The translations under genes and the position numbers were made by a program. Source: Desulfobacteraceae bacterium (GTDB lineage: Bacteria > Desulfobacterota > Desulfobacteria > Desulfobacterales > Desulfobacteraceae). Taken from it: 5,253 bases of DNA. Below are positions 1-5,253 of this stretch, piece after piece. The DNA lies in contig JAAEMC010000512.1 in NCBI GenBank assembly GCA_024225895.1, positions 1 to 5,253 on the forward strand. Direction: 5' to 3'. The notes under the pieces were generated by a model. That model saw only the letters and a list, made by a program, of their open reading frames with translations. It was not told where the DNA came from and ran no database searches. The first letter of the stretch is position 1. Each line of letters begins with the position of its first letter.

Positions 1-230
1 ATGGGAAAAACATAATCCCGGACAAACTCTTCTCTTAAATCTTCGACATAAGCTTTAACAGCACCGGTATCATAGGCTTTTTGATCAATGCCGTCCAATT
101 CCTCTTCCTGGCCAAGATCTGCCGTAAAGGTCACTACTTCACAATCATAGGTCTCAATGAGCCATTTTAAAATCACAGAGGTATCCAGTCCCCCGGAATA
201 CGCCAATACCACTTTTTTAACATCTGACAC
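1..230 (-). CDS. argG: Argininosuccinate synthase, N-terminal part (runs off the left edge)
   Basis: ArgG joins citrulline and aspartate, using ATP, to make argininosuccinate, the second-last step of arginine synthesis in the cytoplasm. Only the first 76 codons plus two bases are present; the family is usually about 400 residues. The translation opens [20 protein letters not shown] and carries the N-type ATP pyrophosphatase loop SGGLDTS at residues 12-18. It is followed by FTADLGQ at residues 35-41 and by [14 protein letters not shown] at 63-76, both typical of ArgG. The start is a GTG at 230-228: AGGAG lies 8 bases upstream, no ATG in this frame lies close upstream, and the N-terminus has the normal family length. 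It follows argF by 31 bases in the same direction and is probably co-transcribed. The frame is open to the window edge, so the truncation comes from the window, not from a mutation. Confidence 0.96.
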   Translation of the reverse strand, partial: MSDVKKVVLAYSGGLDTSVILKWLIETYDCEVVTFTADLGQEEELDGIDQKAYDTGAVKAYVEDLREEFVRDYVFP

Positions 231-238
231 GATATATT

Positions 239-243
239 CTCCT
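239..243 (-). promoter_or_regulatory. Ribosome binding site of argG
   Basis: AGGAG on the minus strand lies 8 bases before the GTG at 230-228. It decides the argG start, because there is no competing ATG nearby. The rest of the 31-base argF-argG gap is AT-rich, with no hairpin or clear promoter. Confidence 0.8.
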
Positions 244-261
244 AAGCTATATAAATAAAAT

Positions 262-1185
262 TTATTTTTCTTTTAAAATCAGGGCTTCTAAAATCGCCTT
301 GTGCATATGCCGTTTATTTTCGGCCTGATCCCAGAACACGCTGTTTTTGTCTTCCAGCACCTGTTCTGAAATTTCCTCATCCCTATGGGCAGGCAGGCAA
401 TGCATGACCATGACATCCGTCTTTGCATGGGACAAGAGGTCTTTATTTATCTGAAATCCTTGAAAGGCCTTGATTCTGTGGGAAAGCTCATCCTCATCCC
501 CCATGCTGGCCCATACATCGGTATAAACCACATCTGCATCCTTTACAGCATCCTTTGGATCATTGGTAAGAATCACATCTTTTTTGCCGGTGGTCTCAAA
601 TGCATTGTCAAGGATATCCTGCTTGATTTCATATCCGTCCGGGCAGGCTACAGACAATTGAAGGCCCAGCACGGCAGCAGCATTAATCCATGAATTGGCA
701 ACATTGTTTCCGTCACCGACCCAGGCAATCTTTACATTTTTATACCCGCCCTTTTTTTCAACAATGGTCATAATATCACTTAAAATCTGGCAGGGATGGA
801 ATGCATCTGTCAATGCATTGATCACAGGGATGCTGGCGCTTTGAGCAAATTCTTTGACCAAAGCATGATCAAAGGTCCGCATGGCGAGACAATCTATATA
901 CCGGGACAACACCCGTGCCGTATCTTTGGCAGGCTCATTTCTTGAGATCTGGGTGTCCTGGGTGCTCATGTAAATGGGATGGCCGCCCAGTTGAATCATG
1001 GCAGTTTCAAAAGCCACTCTTGTGCGGGTGGATTTCTTGTCAAAAATAAGCCCAAGGGTTTTGCCCATCAAAATCCTGTCCATGATTCCCTTGGCATAGC
1101 GTTCTTTTAATTGAATAGCTCGTTTAAACAACTGCTCATAATCATCTTTTTGAAGGTCTAAAAGTGATAACAAATCTTTTTTCAA
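262..1185 (-). CDS. argF: Ornithine carbamoyltransferase
   Basis: ArgF transfers the carbamoyl group of carbamoyl phosphate to ornithine, giving citrulline. With the chosen TTG start the protein is 307 residues, normal for bacterial anabolic enzymes. Counting from that start, the carbamoyl phosphate motif STRTR is at 52-56 and HPCQ at 130-133. The second-domain GDGNNVANS is at 158-165, the ornithine motif DVWASMG ends at about 229, and HCLP is at 262-265. The SMG and HCLP motifs fit ornithine carbamoyltransferase rather than aspartate carbamoyltransferase, and nothing points to the acetylornithine enzyme. An ATG at 1215 in the same frame would add ten residues (MSCYHRGNIV), but it lies inside argD, has no good ribosome binding site, and the extra residues do not look like the family. 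The TTG at 1185 has AGGGGG 9 bases upstream, and its protein begins (M)[10 protein letters not shown], as expected. The HCLPAHR segment continues DEE where GEE is common, a small deviation. Confidence 0.96.
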   Translation of the reverse strand: MKKDLLSLLDLQKDDYEQLFKRAIQLKERYAKGIMDRILMGKTLGLIFDKKSTRTRVAFETAMIQLGGHPIYMSTQDTQISRNEPAKDTARVLSRYIDCLAMRTFDHALVKEFAQSASIPVINALTDAFHPCQILSDIMTIVEKKGGYKNVKIAWVGDGNNVANSWINAAAVLGLQLSVACPDGYEIKQDILDNAFETTGKKDVILTNDPKDAVKDADVVYTDVWASMGDEDELSHRIKAFQGFQINKDLLSHAKTDVMVMHCLPAHRDEEISEQVLEDKNSVFWDQAENKRHMHKAILEALILKEK

Positions 1186-1194
1186 AACTATATT

Positions 1195-1200
1195 CCCCCT
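1195..1200 (-). promoter_or_regulatory. Ribosome binding site of argF, decides the TTG start
   Basis: AGGGGG on the minus strand overlaps the end of the argD stop codon (TAG, 1201-1199) and lies 9 bases before the TTG at 1185-1183. No comparable motif lies in front of the ATG at 1215. This placement suggests translational coupling of argF to argD, with ribosomes ending argD close to the argF start. Confidence 0.78.
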
Positions 1201-2374
1201 ATGGTAACAACTCATCCAGTACTGTGATGAGTTTGTCTATTTCTTCTTTTTCAACAATCAAAGGCGGTGCAAATCTTAAAATTTTATCCTGGATACCATT
1301 GATAATAAAGCCTTTTTCCATACAGGCCTTTACGTAATCACCGGCATTACCGTCGATTTCCAATCCTAGAAGAAGCCCTTTACCGCGGACCCCTTTTACA
1401 CTGGTGTGCTTTTCTTTTAAGGATTGAAGCTGTGCTTTAAAATATCCGCCTTTTTCTTTGATGCTTTCCAGAAACAAAGGCTCTGAAATTATTTTCAGAA
1501 CTTCGAGGGCCGCAGCCGTAGCAAGGGGAGTACCTCCAAAAGTGGTCCCATGACTTCCCAGAGTAAATCCCTGTGCAGCGTTGTCACCTGCCAGCATGGC
1601 TCCGATGGGAAGCCCGTTGCCCAATGCTTTTGCAAGGGTCATAATATCCGGCGTCACATCATACAATTCATGGGCAAACAATGTGCCGCACCGCCCCATA
1701 CCGGTCTGGATTTCATCAAAGATTAACAAAATACCTTTTTGGTCACACAGATCACGGACCTGTCTTAAGTAGGCGTTATCCGCCGGGATAACACCCCCCT
1801 CCCCCTGGACCGGTTCCAGCATGATGGCACATACGGTTTCATCAACTGCATTTTTCAATGCTTCAATATCATTAAACGGGACATGAACAAATCCATCCAA
1901 TAGCGGATAGAATCCCTCTTTTATTTTATCCTGCCCTGTGGCTGAAAGTGTTGCCATGGTCCGGCCATGAAAGGATTGCTCCATGGTGATAATCTTATAC
2001 CGGCTCTTTTGTCCCTTTGCCTGGAAATATCTTCTGGCAAGCTTAATGGCAGCTTCATTTGCTTCGGCACCGGAGTTGGAAAAGAAAACCCGGTCAGCAA
2101 AGCTTTTTTCAATCAAAGCCTGCGCCAGCTCGGCCTGGGGTTTGGTATAAAAAAGATTGCACACATGGACCAGTGTGGATGCCTGATTGGAAATAGCTTT
2201 GGTAATTTCTGGATGGCAATGGCCAAGGCTGCATACGGCAATACCGGCTAAAAAATCCAGATACTGGTTTCCTTTGTCATCCCAAAGCTTCAACCCCTCC
2301 CCTTTTACGAATGCGTTGCCGCTGCGGGGATAGGTCTGAAAAATAAATTCATCTGTTTTTTGTACAATATCCAC
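1199..2374 (-). CDS. argD: Acetylornithine aminotransferase
   Basis: ArgD is a class III pyridoxal phosphate aminotransferase that converts N-acetylglutamate semialdehyde and glutamate to N-acetylornithine and 2-oxoglutarate. The 391-residue length is normal. Visible motifs are SNSGAEANEAAIK at 99-111 (cofactor phosphate binding), FHGRT at 135-139, QGEGG at 190-194, and FDEIQTGMGR at 219-228 with Asp220 for the pyridine nitrogen. TLAKALGNG at 246-254 holds the Schiff-base lysine, Lys249, and GTTFGG is at 276-281. The start is a GTG at 2374-2372 with GAGGG 6 bases upstream. It lies 37 bases after argB and ends 13 bases before argF. Relatives include succinylornithine, ornithine and GABA aminotransferases; ArgD of some bacteria also serves as the diaminopimelate aminotransferase DapC. 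The arginine gene context makes the acetylornithine role by far the most likely. A G5-A-G6 run encodes the QGEGG motif. Confidence 0.96.
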   Translation of the reverse strand: MDIVQKTDEFIFQTYPRSGNAFVKGEGLKLWDDKGNQYLDFLAGIAVCSLGHCHPEITKAISNQASTLVHVCNLFYTKPQAELAQALIEKSFADRVFFSNSGAEANEAAIKLARRYFQAKGQKSRYKIITMEQSFHGRTMATLSATGQDKIKEGFYPLLDGFVHVPFNDIEALKNAVDETVCAIMLEPVQGEGGVIPADNAYLRQVRDLCDQKGILLIFDEIQTGMGRCGTLFAHELYDVTPDIMTLAKALGNGLPIGAMLAGDNAAQGFTLGSHGTTFGGTPLATAAALEVLKIISEPLFLESIKEKGGYFKAQLQSLKEKHTSVKGVRGKGLLLGLEIDGNAGDYVKACMEKGFIINGIQDKILRFAPPLIVEKEEIDKLITVLDELLP

Positions 2375-2380
2375 TTTAAA

Positions 2381-2385
2381 CCCTC
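2381..2385 (-). promoter_or_regulatory. Ribosome binding site of argD
   Basis: GAGGG on the minus strand, 6 bases before the GTG at 2374-2372, supports GTG as the argD start. The 37-base argB-argD gap has no hairpin followed by a T run, so I see no terminator, and no convincing promoter. Confidence 0.78.
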
Positions 2386-2411
2386 TCTTTTGAAATAAGG
2401 ATTGTTTTGGT

Positions 2412-3290
2412 TTACTTTAAAAAAACCTGGGTGCCGATACCGGAATCGGTAAAAAGCTCCAGCAAAACGGCATGGGGGATTTTTCCATTGATAATATGGG
2501 ATTTTTTTACATGATTTCGCAGCGCGTCAATGGCACACTCCACCTTGGGGATCATGCCGCCTTTGATCTCTTCATTGTCGATCATCTGATTAATGGTTTT
2601 GCTGTCCACAGAAGAAACAAGTTTGTTACCGGCATCTAAAAGCCCGTCCACATCGGTAAGGAGCATCAACCGCTCTGCCTGCAATGCGGATGCAATTTTG
2701 GATGCTACCACATCAGCGTTGATATTATATGTTTCACCGTCTTTGCCTATACCCACCGGCGCAATTACCGGTATAAATCCTTGTTCTGTCAGTGTATGGA
2801 TAATCCGGGGATTAATGGATTCCACATTTCCCACCATACCGGGATCAATTATCTCCGGCGGTTTATCAGCTTCTGTCTTATGGTATATGGTCATCTTTTC
2901 GGCTGTGATGAGCCCGCCGTCCTTGCCGGTGAGCCCGACTGCCTGTCCGCCCTGGCTGTTAATCCGGGCCACGATCTCTTTATTGACCTTGCCGCCCAAA
3001 ACCATTTCCACTACATCCATGGTTTCGTCATCTGTGTAGCGCATACCCCTGATAAATTTGGAAGTAATGCCCATGGCATCCAGGGCCTTATTGATCTGGG
3101 GACCGCCGCCATGAACTACCACCGGGTTCACGCCGATATATTTTAACAAGGTAATGTCATTGGCAAAATCAAGTTTGAGTTTTTCATCCACCATGGCATG
3201 TCCGCCGTATTTAACCACAATGGTCTTGGTGGAAAAATTCTTGATATAGGGCAATGCCTCGATCAGTATGTCAGCCACATTTGTTGTCAT
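2412..3290 (-). CDS. argB: Acetylglutamate kinase, probably arginine-inhibited
   Basis: ArgB phosphorylates N-acetylglutamate with ATP, the second and usually controlling step of arginine synthesis. The protein has 292 residues and an amino acid kinase fold. Motifs seen are VVKYGG at 25-30 (Lys27 contacts phosphate), GGGPQI at 61-66 (substrate loop), NINAD at 189-193, LLTDVDG at 210-216, KGGMIPK at 243-249 and SGIGT at 283-287. The residues ahead of VVKYGG form an extra helix-like stretch of about 20 residues ([14 protein letters not shown]) that is absent from the short E. coli enzyme. In the Thermotoga and Pseudomonas enzymes such an N-terminal helix interlaces dimers into hexamers that arginine inhibits, so feedback inhibition is inferred here. 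The ATG start overlaps the hslU stop as ATGA. AAGG lies 8 bases upstream, inside hslU. Confidence 0.97.
   Translation of the reverse strand: MTTNVADILIEALPYIKNFSTKTIVVKYGGHAMVDEKLKLDFANDITLLKYIGVNPVVVHGGGPQINKALDAMGITSKFIRGMRYTDDETMDVVEMVLGGKVNKEIVARINSQGGQAVGLTGKDGGLITAEKMTIYHKTEADKPPEIIDPGMVGNVESINPRIIHTLTEQGFIPVIAPVGIGKDGETYNINADVVASKIASALQAERLMLLTDVDGLLDAGNKLVSSVDSKTINQMIDNEEIKGGMIPKVECAIDALRNHVKKSHIINGKIPHAVLLELFTDSGIGTQVFLK
3287..3290 (-). other. ATGA overlap joining hslU stop and argB start
   Basis: The TGA that ends hslU (3289-3287) and the ATG that begins argB (3290-3288) share bases as ATGA. The ribosome binding site for argB, AAGG at 3302-3299, lies inside hslU. Such overlaps usually mean termination-reinitiation coupling, so argB translation probably depends partly on hslU translation. 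It also shows that at least part of the arg mRNA must be read through from hslU. Confidence 0.9.
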
Positions 3291-4660
3291 AGAATATACC
3301 TTGTTAAATCTTCATTCTCTACAATGTTCATTAACTGTTTTTCAACAAAAATCTCATCAATGACAATCTTTTTTTCGTCAATATCCGGTGCATCAAACAA
3401 AATATTTTCCAATAATTTTTCCATGAGGGTATGAAGCCTTCTGGCACCGATGTTTTCCGTGGTGGAATTTACATCCACAGCAATGGAGGCAATTTTTTCA
3501 ATAGCGTCCTGGGTGAACTCAATATCAACCCCTTCTGTTCTCAGCAATGCAATATACTGGAGCGCCAGTGCATTTTTAGGTTCTGTCAAAATCCTTGTAA
3601 ACTCATCCTTGCCAAGGGAGCTTAATTCCACCCGGATGGGAAAACGTCCCTGAAGCTCAGGTATCAGATCCGAGGGTTTGGATACATGGAACGCACCCGA
3701 GGCAATAAAAAGGATATGGTCTGTCTTTACAGTACCGTATTTTGTGGGGACAGTGCTGCCTTCCACAATGGGAAGCAGATCCCGCTGGACACCTTCCTTG
3801 GAGACTTCAGGCCCGTGGCTCTTTTCCTTGCCCGCAATCTTATCGATCTCGTCAATAAAGATAATACCGCTCTGCTCGACCATGGTTATGGCATCTGTCT
3901 TTACCTTTTCCATGTCAACCAAGTGTGCTGCTTCTTCAGCAGTCAATATTTTTTTGGCCTCTTTTACCGATACTTTACGGCGCTTGGTATTTTTCGGCAT
4001 TAAATTTCCCAGCATGTCCTTGACATTGATGCCCATCTCTTCAATGCCGGTGTTGGAAAAGATCTCCACCATGGGAGAGGATTTTTCTGTGACATCCAGA
4101 TCAATTTTGCGTGAATCCAGTTTTCCTTTTTTGAGCATGGAGCGCAACTTCTCACGGGTGGAGGATTTTGCTTCTTCAGGCTGGTCTTCTTTGACAATGA
4201 TATCTATGGTGTTATCTGCTTCAAAGCTTTTATTCACCGGCGTTGAAGGCGGTAAAAGGACATCAAGAATCCTTTCTTCCGCAATTCTGCCCGCCTTTTC
4301 CTGGACCGATTCCTGCTGCCGGGCCCTAAGATTATTCACTGCAAGTTCCACAATATCCCGGATCATGGATTCCACATCCCTTCCCACATACCCGACTTCG
4401 GTAAATTTTGATGCCTCAACCTTGTAAAAAGGAGAGTCTGTCAGGTTGGCAAGGCGCCTTGCAATTTCAGTTTTTCCTACTCCTGTGGGCCCGATGAGGA
4501 TAATGTTTTTAGGTGCAATCTCTTCTTGCAGGTCTTTATCCAACTGCCGTCTTCTCCACCTGTTTCTCAAGGCAATGGCAACCGATTTTTTGGCATCATT
4601 TTGCCCAATAATGTATTTATCCAGCTCTGTGACTATTTGTTTGGGTTTCAGATCTTTCAT
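3287..4660 (-). CDS. hslU: HslU (ClpY), ATPase unfoldase subunit of the HslVU protease
   Basis: HslU is the AAA+ hexamer that binds, unfolds and threads proteins into the HslV peptidase chamber in the cytoplasm, using ATP. The 457 residues are close to the family length. Motifs are Walker A GPTGVGKT at 57-64, the pore loop GYVGRD at 90-95, Walker B IIFIDEID at 266-273 (Asp270, Glu271), the arginine finger region LQGRFP at 336-341 (Arg339), and sensor 2 GARRLH at 406-411. The charged, variable stretch of about residues 110-240 between the Walker motifs is the I domain, which distinguishes HslU from ClpX; there is no N-terminal zinc domain. The C-terminus EDLTRYIL matches the conserved tail that inserts between HslV subunits and activates them. 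The ATG at 4660 gives the standard N-terminus ([20 protein letters not shown]) but has only a weak purine-rich upstream site. It follows hslV by 40 bases. Confidence 0.98.
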   Translation of the reverse strand: MKDLKPKQIVTELDKYIIGQNDAKKSVAIALRNRWRRRQLDKDLQEEIAPKNIILIGPTGVGKTEIARRLANLTDSPFYKVEASKFTEVGYVGRDVESMIRDIVELAVNNLRARQQESVQEKAGRIAEERILDVLLPPSTPVNKSFEADNTIDIIVKEDQPEEAKSSTREKLRSMLKKGKLDSRKIDLDVTEKSSPMVEIFSNTGIEEMGINVKDMLGNLMPKNTKRRKVSVKEAKKILTAEEAAHLVDMEKVKTDAITMVEQSGIIFIDEIDKIAGKEKSHGPEVSKEGVQRDLLPIVEGSTVPTKYGTVKTDHILFIASGAFHVSKPSDLIPELQGRFPIRVELSSLGKDEFTRILTEPKNALALQYIALLRTEGVDIEFTQDAIEKIASIAVDVNSTTENIGARRLHTLMEKLLENILFDAPDIDEKKIVIDEIFVEKQLMNIVENEDLTRYIL

Positions 4661-4700
4661 ATTCTTAAAATTCTCTTTTATTCATTGTTGTATTGTCAGA

Positions 4701-5240
4701 TTATATTTTTTCCATGGTTACTTCATGGTTGGTATAAATACACAAATCCCCGGCAATTTTCATGGCTTTTTCCACTATTTTTTCAGGACCGAACTTTGTA
4801 TTCTCCAAAAGCGCTATTGCTGCTGACTGGGCAGCCGTACTTCCGGACCCGATGCTGATAACGCCCTGGTCCGGTTCAATCACATCCCCGTTGCCGGACA
4901 GCAAATAAGTATTTTCATCATCTGCCGCAATCATCATGGCTTCAAGCCGCCGCAAATATTTATCCGTGCGCCATTCTCTTGCAAGCTCAACACAGGCCCG
5001 GGTCAGATTGCCGTTATATCTTTCCAGTTTTTTTTCAAGTTTTTCCGAAAGGGTTAAGGCATCTGCCGTGGCCCCGGCAAAGCCTGTGATAATCTTATCA
5101 TTATATATACGCCTTACCTTTCTTGCTTTGTGCTTTGTTACAATATTACCCAAAGTGACCTGGCCGTCTCCTGCCACAACAATTGTCCCATTGTGCCTGA
5201 CAGCTAAAATAGTTGTCCCGTGAAAAACTTCATTATTCAT
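4701..5240 (-). CDS. hslV: HslV (ClpQ), peptidase subunit of the HslVU protease
   Basis: HslV is the proteasome-beta-like N-terminal threonine peptidase; two hexameric rings form the chamber that HslU feeds. The protein has 179 residues, against about 176 in E. coli. The conserved TTILAVR begins at residue 9, so Thr9 should be the nucleophile after removal of an eight-residue leader (MNNEVFHG); in E. coli only Met precedes it. Mature Asp17 and Lys33, the other catalytic residues, are Asp25 in [10 protein letters not shown] and Lys41 in [14 protein letters not shown] at 54-61, ISIGSGS at 128-134 and the C-terminal LCIYTNH at 166-172 are also typical. The ATG at 5240-5238 has AAGG 7 bases upstream. 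Only 12 bases before it are in the window, so the operon promoter is not visible. It pairs with hslU immediately downstream. Confidence 0.98.
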   Translation of the reverse strand: MNNEVFHGTTILAVRHNGTIVVAGDGQVTLGNIVTKHKARKVRRIYNDKIITGFAGATADALTLSEKLEKKLERYNGNLTRACVELAREWRTDKYLRRLEAMMIAADDENTYLLSGNGDVIEPDQGVISIGSGSTAAQSAAIALLENTKFGPEKIVEKAMKIAGDLCIYTNHEVTMEKI

Positions 5241-5244
5241 TTAT

Positions 5245-5251
5245 TCACCTT
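5245..5251 (-). promoter_or_regulatory. Ribosome binding site of hslV
   Basis: AAGGTGA on the minus strand; its AAGG ends 7 bases before the ATG at 5240-5238. It fits the anti-Shine-Dalgarno of 16S rRNA well and supports the start that adds the eight-residue leader before the catalytic threonine. Confidence 0.8.
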
Positions 5252-5253
5252 AA

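Noticed and set aside
385..693. Plus-strand open frame of 102 codons opposite argF
   Set aside because: It is antisense to the HCLP and SMG region of argF; nothing supports translation and no family resemblance is seen.
262..1185. argF as acetylornithine or aspartate carbamoyltransferase
   Set aside because: The SMG ornithine motif and HCLP signature fit ornithine carbamoyltransferase, and argB, argD and argG neighbours support it.
2375..2411. Possible terminator or attenuator in the argB-argD gap
   Set aside because: No inverted repeat followed by a T run is visible in the 37 bases, and argD has its own ribosome binding site close by.
2593..3039. Plus-strand open frame of 148 codons opposite argB
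   Set aside because: It is antisense to the conserved core of argB, is low in complexity (many Ser, Thr, Pro), and has no recognisable domain.
3678..4427. Plus-strand open frame of 249 codons opposite hslU
   Set aside because: It lies wholly antisense to a well-conserved hslU. Its translation is rich in Ser and shows no family motif. It is best explained as a shadow frame.
3287..4660. hslU read as ClpX
   Set aside because: There is an I domain between Walker A and B, no N-terminal zinc finger, a C-terminal RYIL tail, and an adjacent hslV.
4661..4700. Possible internal promoter in the hslV-hslU gap (a CTGACA-like -35)
   Set aside because: No acceptable -10 hexamer sits at 16-18 bases from it. 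The gap is simply AT-rich.

Overview
The window is one tightly packed block of genes, all on the minus strand, so it reads from the right end to the left. In transcription order it holds hslV (protease subunit), hslU (its AAA+ unfoldase), argB, argD, argF, and the first 76 codons of argG, which runs off the left edge. The five complete genes have intact reading frames with their family active-site motifs. No gap exceeds 40 bases, and I see no stretch without a gene, RNA gene, mobile element, repeat array or CRISPR.

Organism: protein sequence style, moderate base composition judged by eye, and the hslVU-argBDFG order suggest a Gram-negative bacterium of the former Deltaproteobacteria. Desulfobacterota, perhaps a Desulfobacter-like sulfate reducer, is my best guess. 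This is recalled family resemblance, not a search result.

Layout from right to left: hslV (5240-4701) starts 12 bases from the window edge behind a good ribosome binding site, so any operon promoter lies outside. A 40-base gap leads to hslU (4660-3287), whose stop overlaps the argB start in an ATGA. argB (3290-2412) is followed by argD (GTG start, 2374-1199) after 37 bases. argF most likely begins at a TTG (1185) behind a strong Shine-Dalgarno, 13 bases past the argD stop. argG starts with GTG at 230, 31 bases after argF.

Function: HslV and HslU together form the ATP-dependent HslVU (ClpQY) protease. ArgB, ArgD, ArgF and ArgG catalyse the acetylglutamate kinase, acetylornithine aminotransferase, ornithine carbamoyltransferase and argininosuccinate synthase steps of arginine synthesis. 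The steps made by ArgC, by ArgJ (or ArgA and ArgE), and by ArgH are not in the window; argH could follow argG. ArgB has the N-terminal extension known from arginine-inhibited enzymes, so flux control by feedback is likely.

I did not find an undescribed system here. The most notable points are the ATGA overlap joining a stress protease operon to arginine synthesis, the run of non-ATG starts in argD, argF and argG, and the reassigned argF start.
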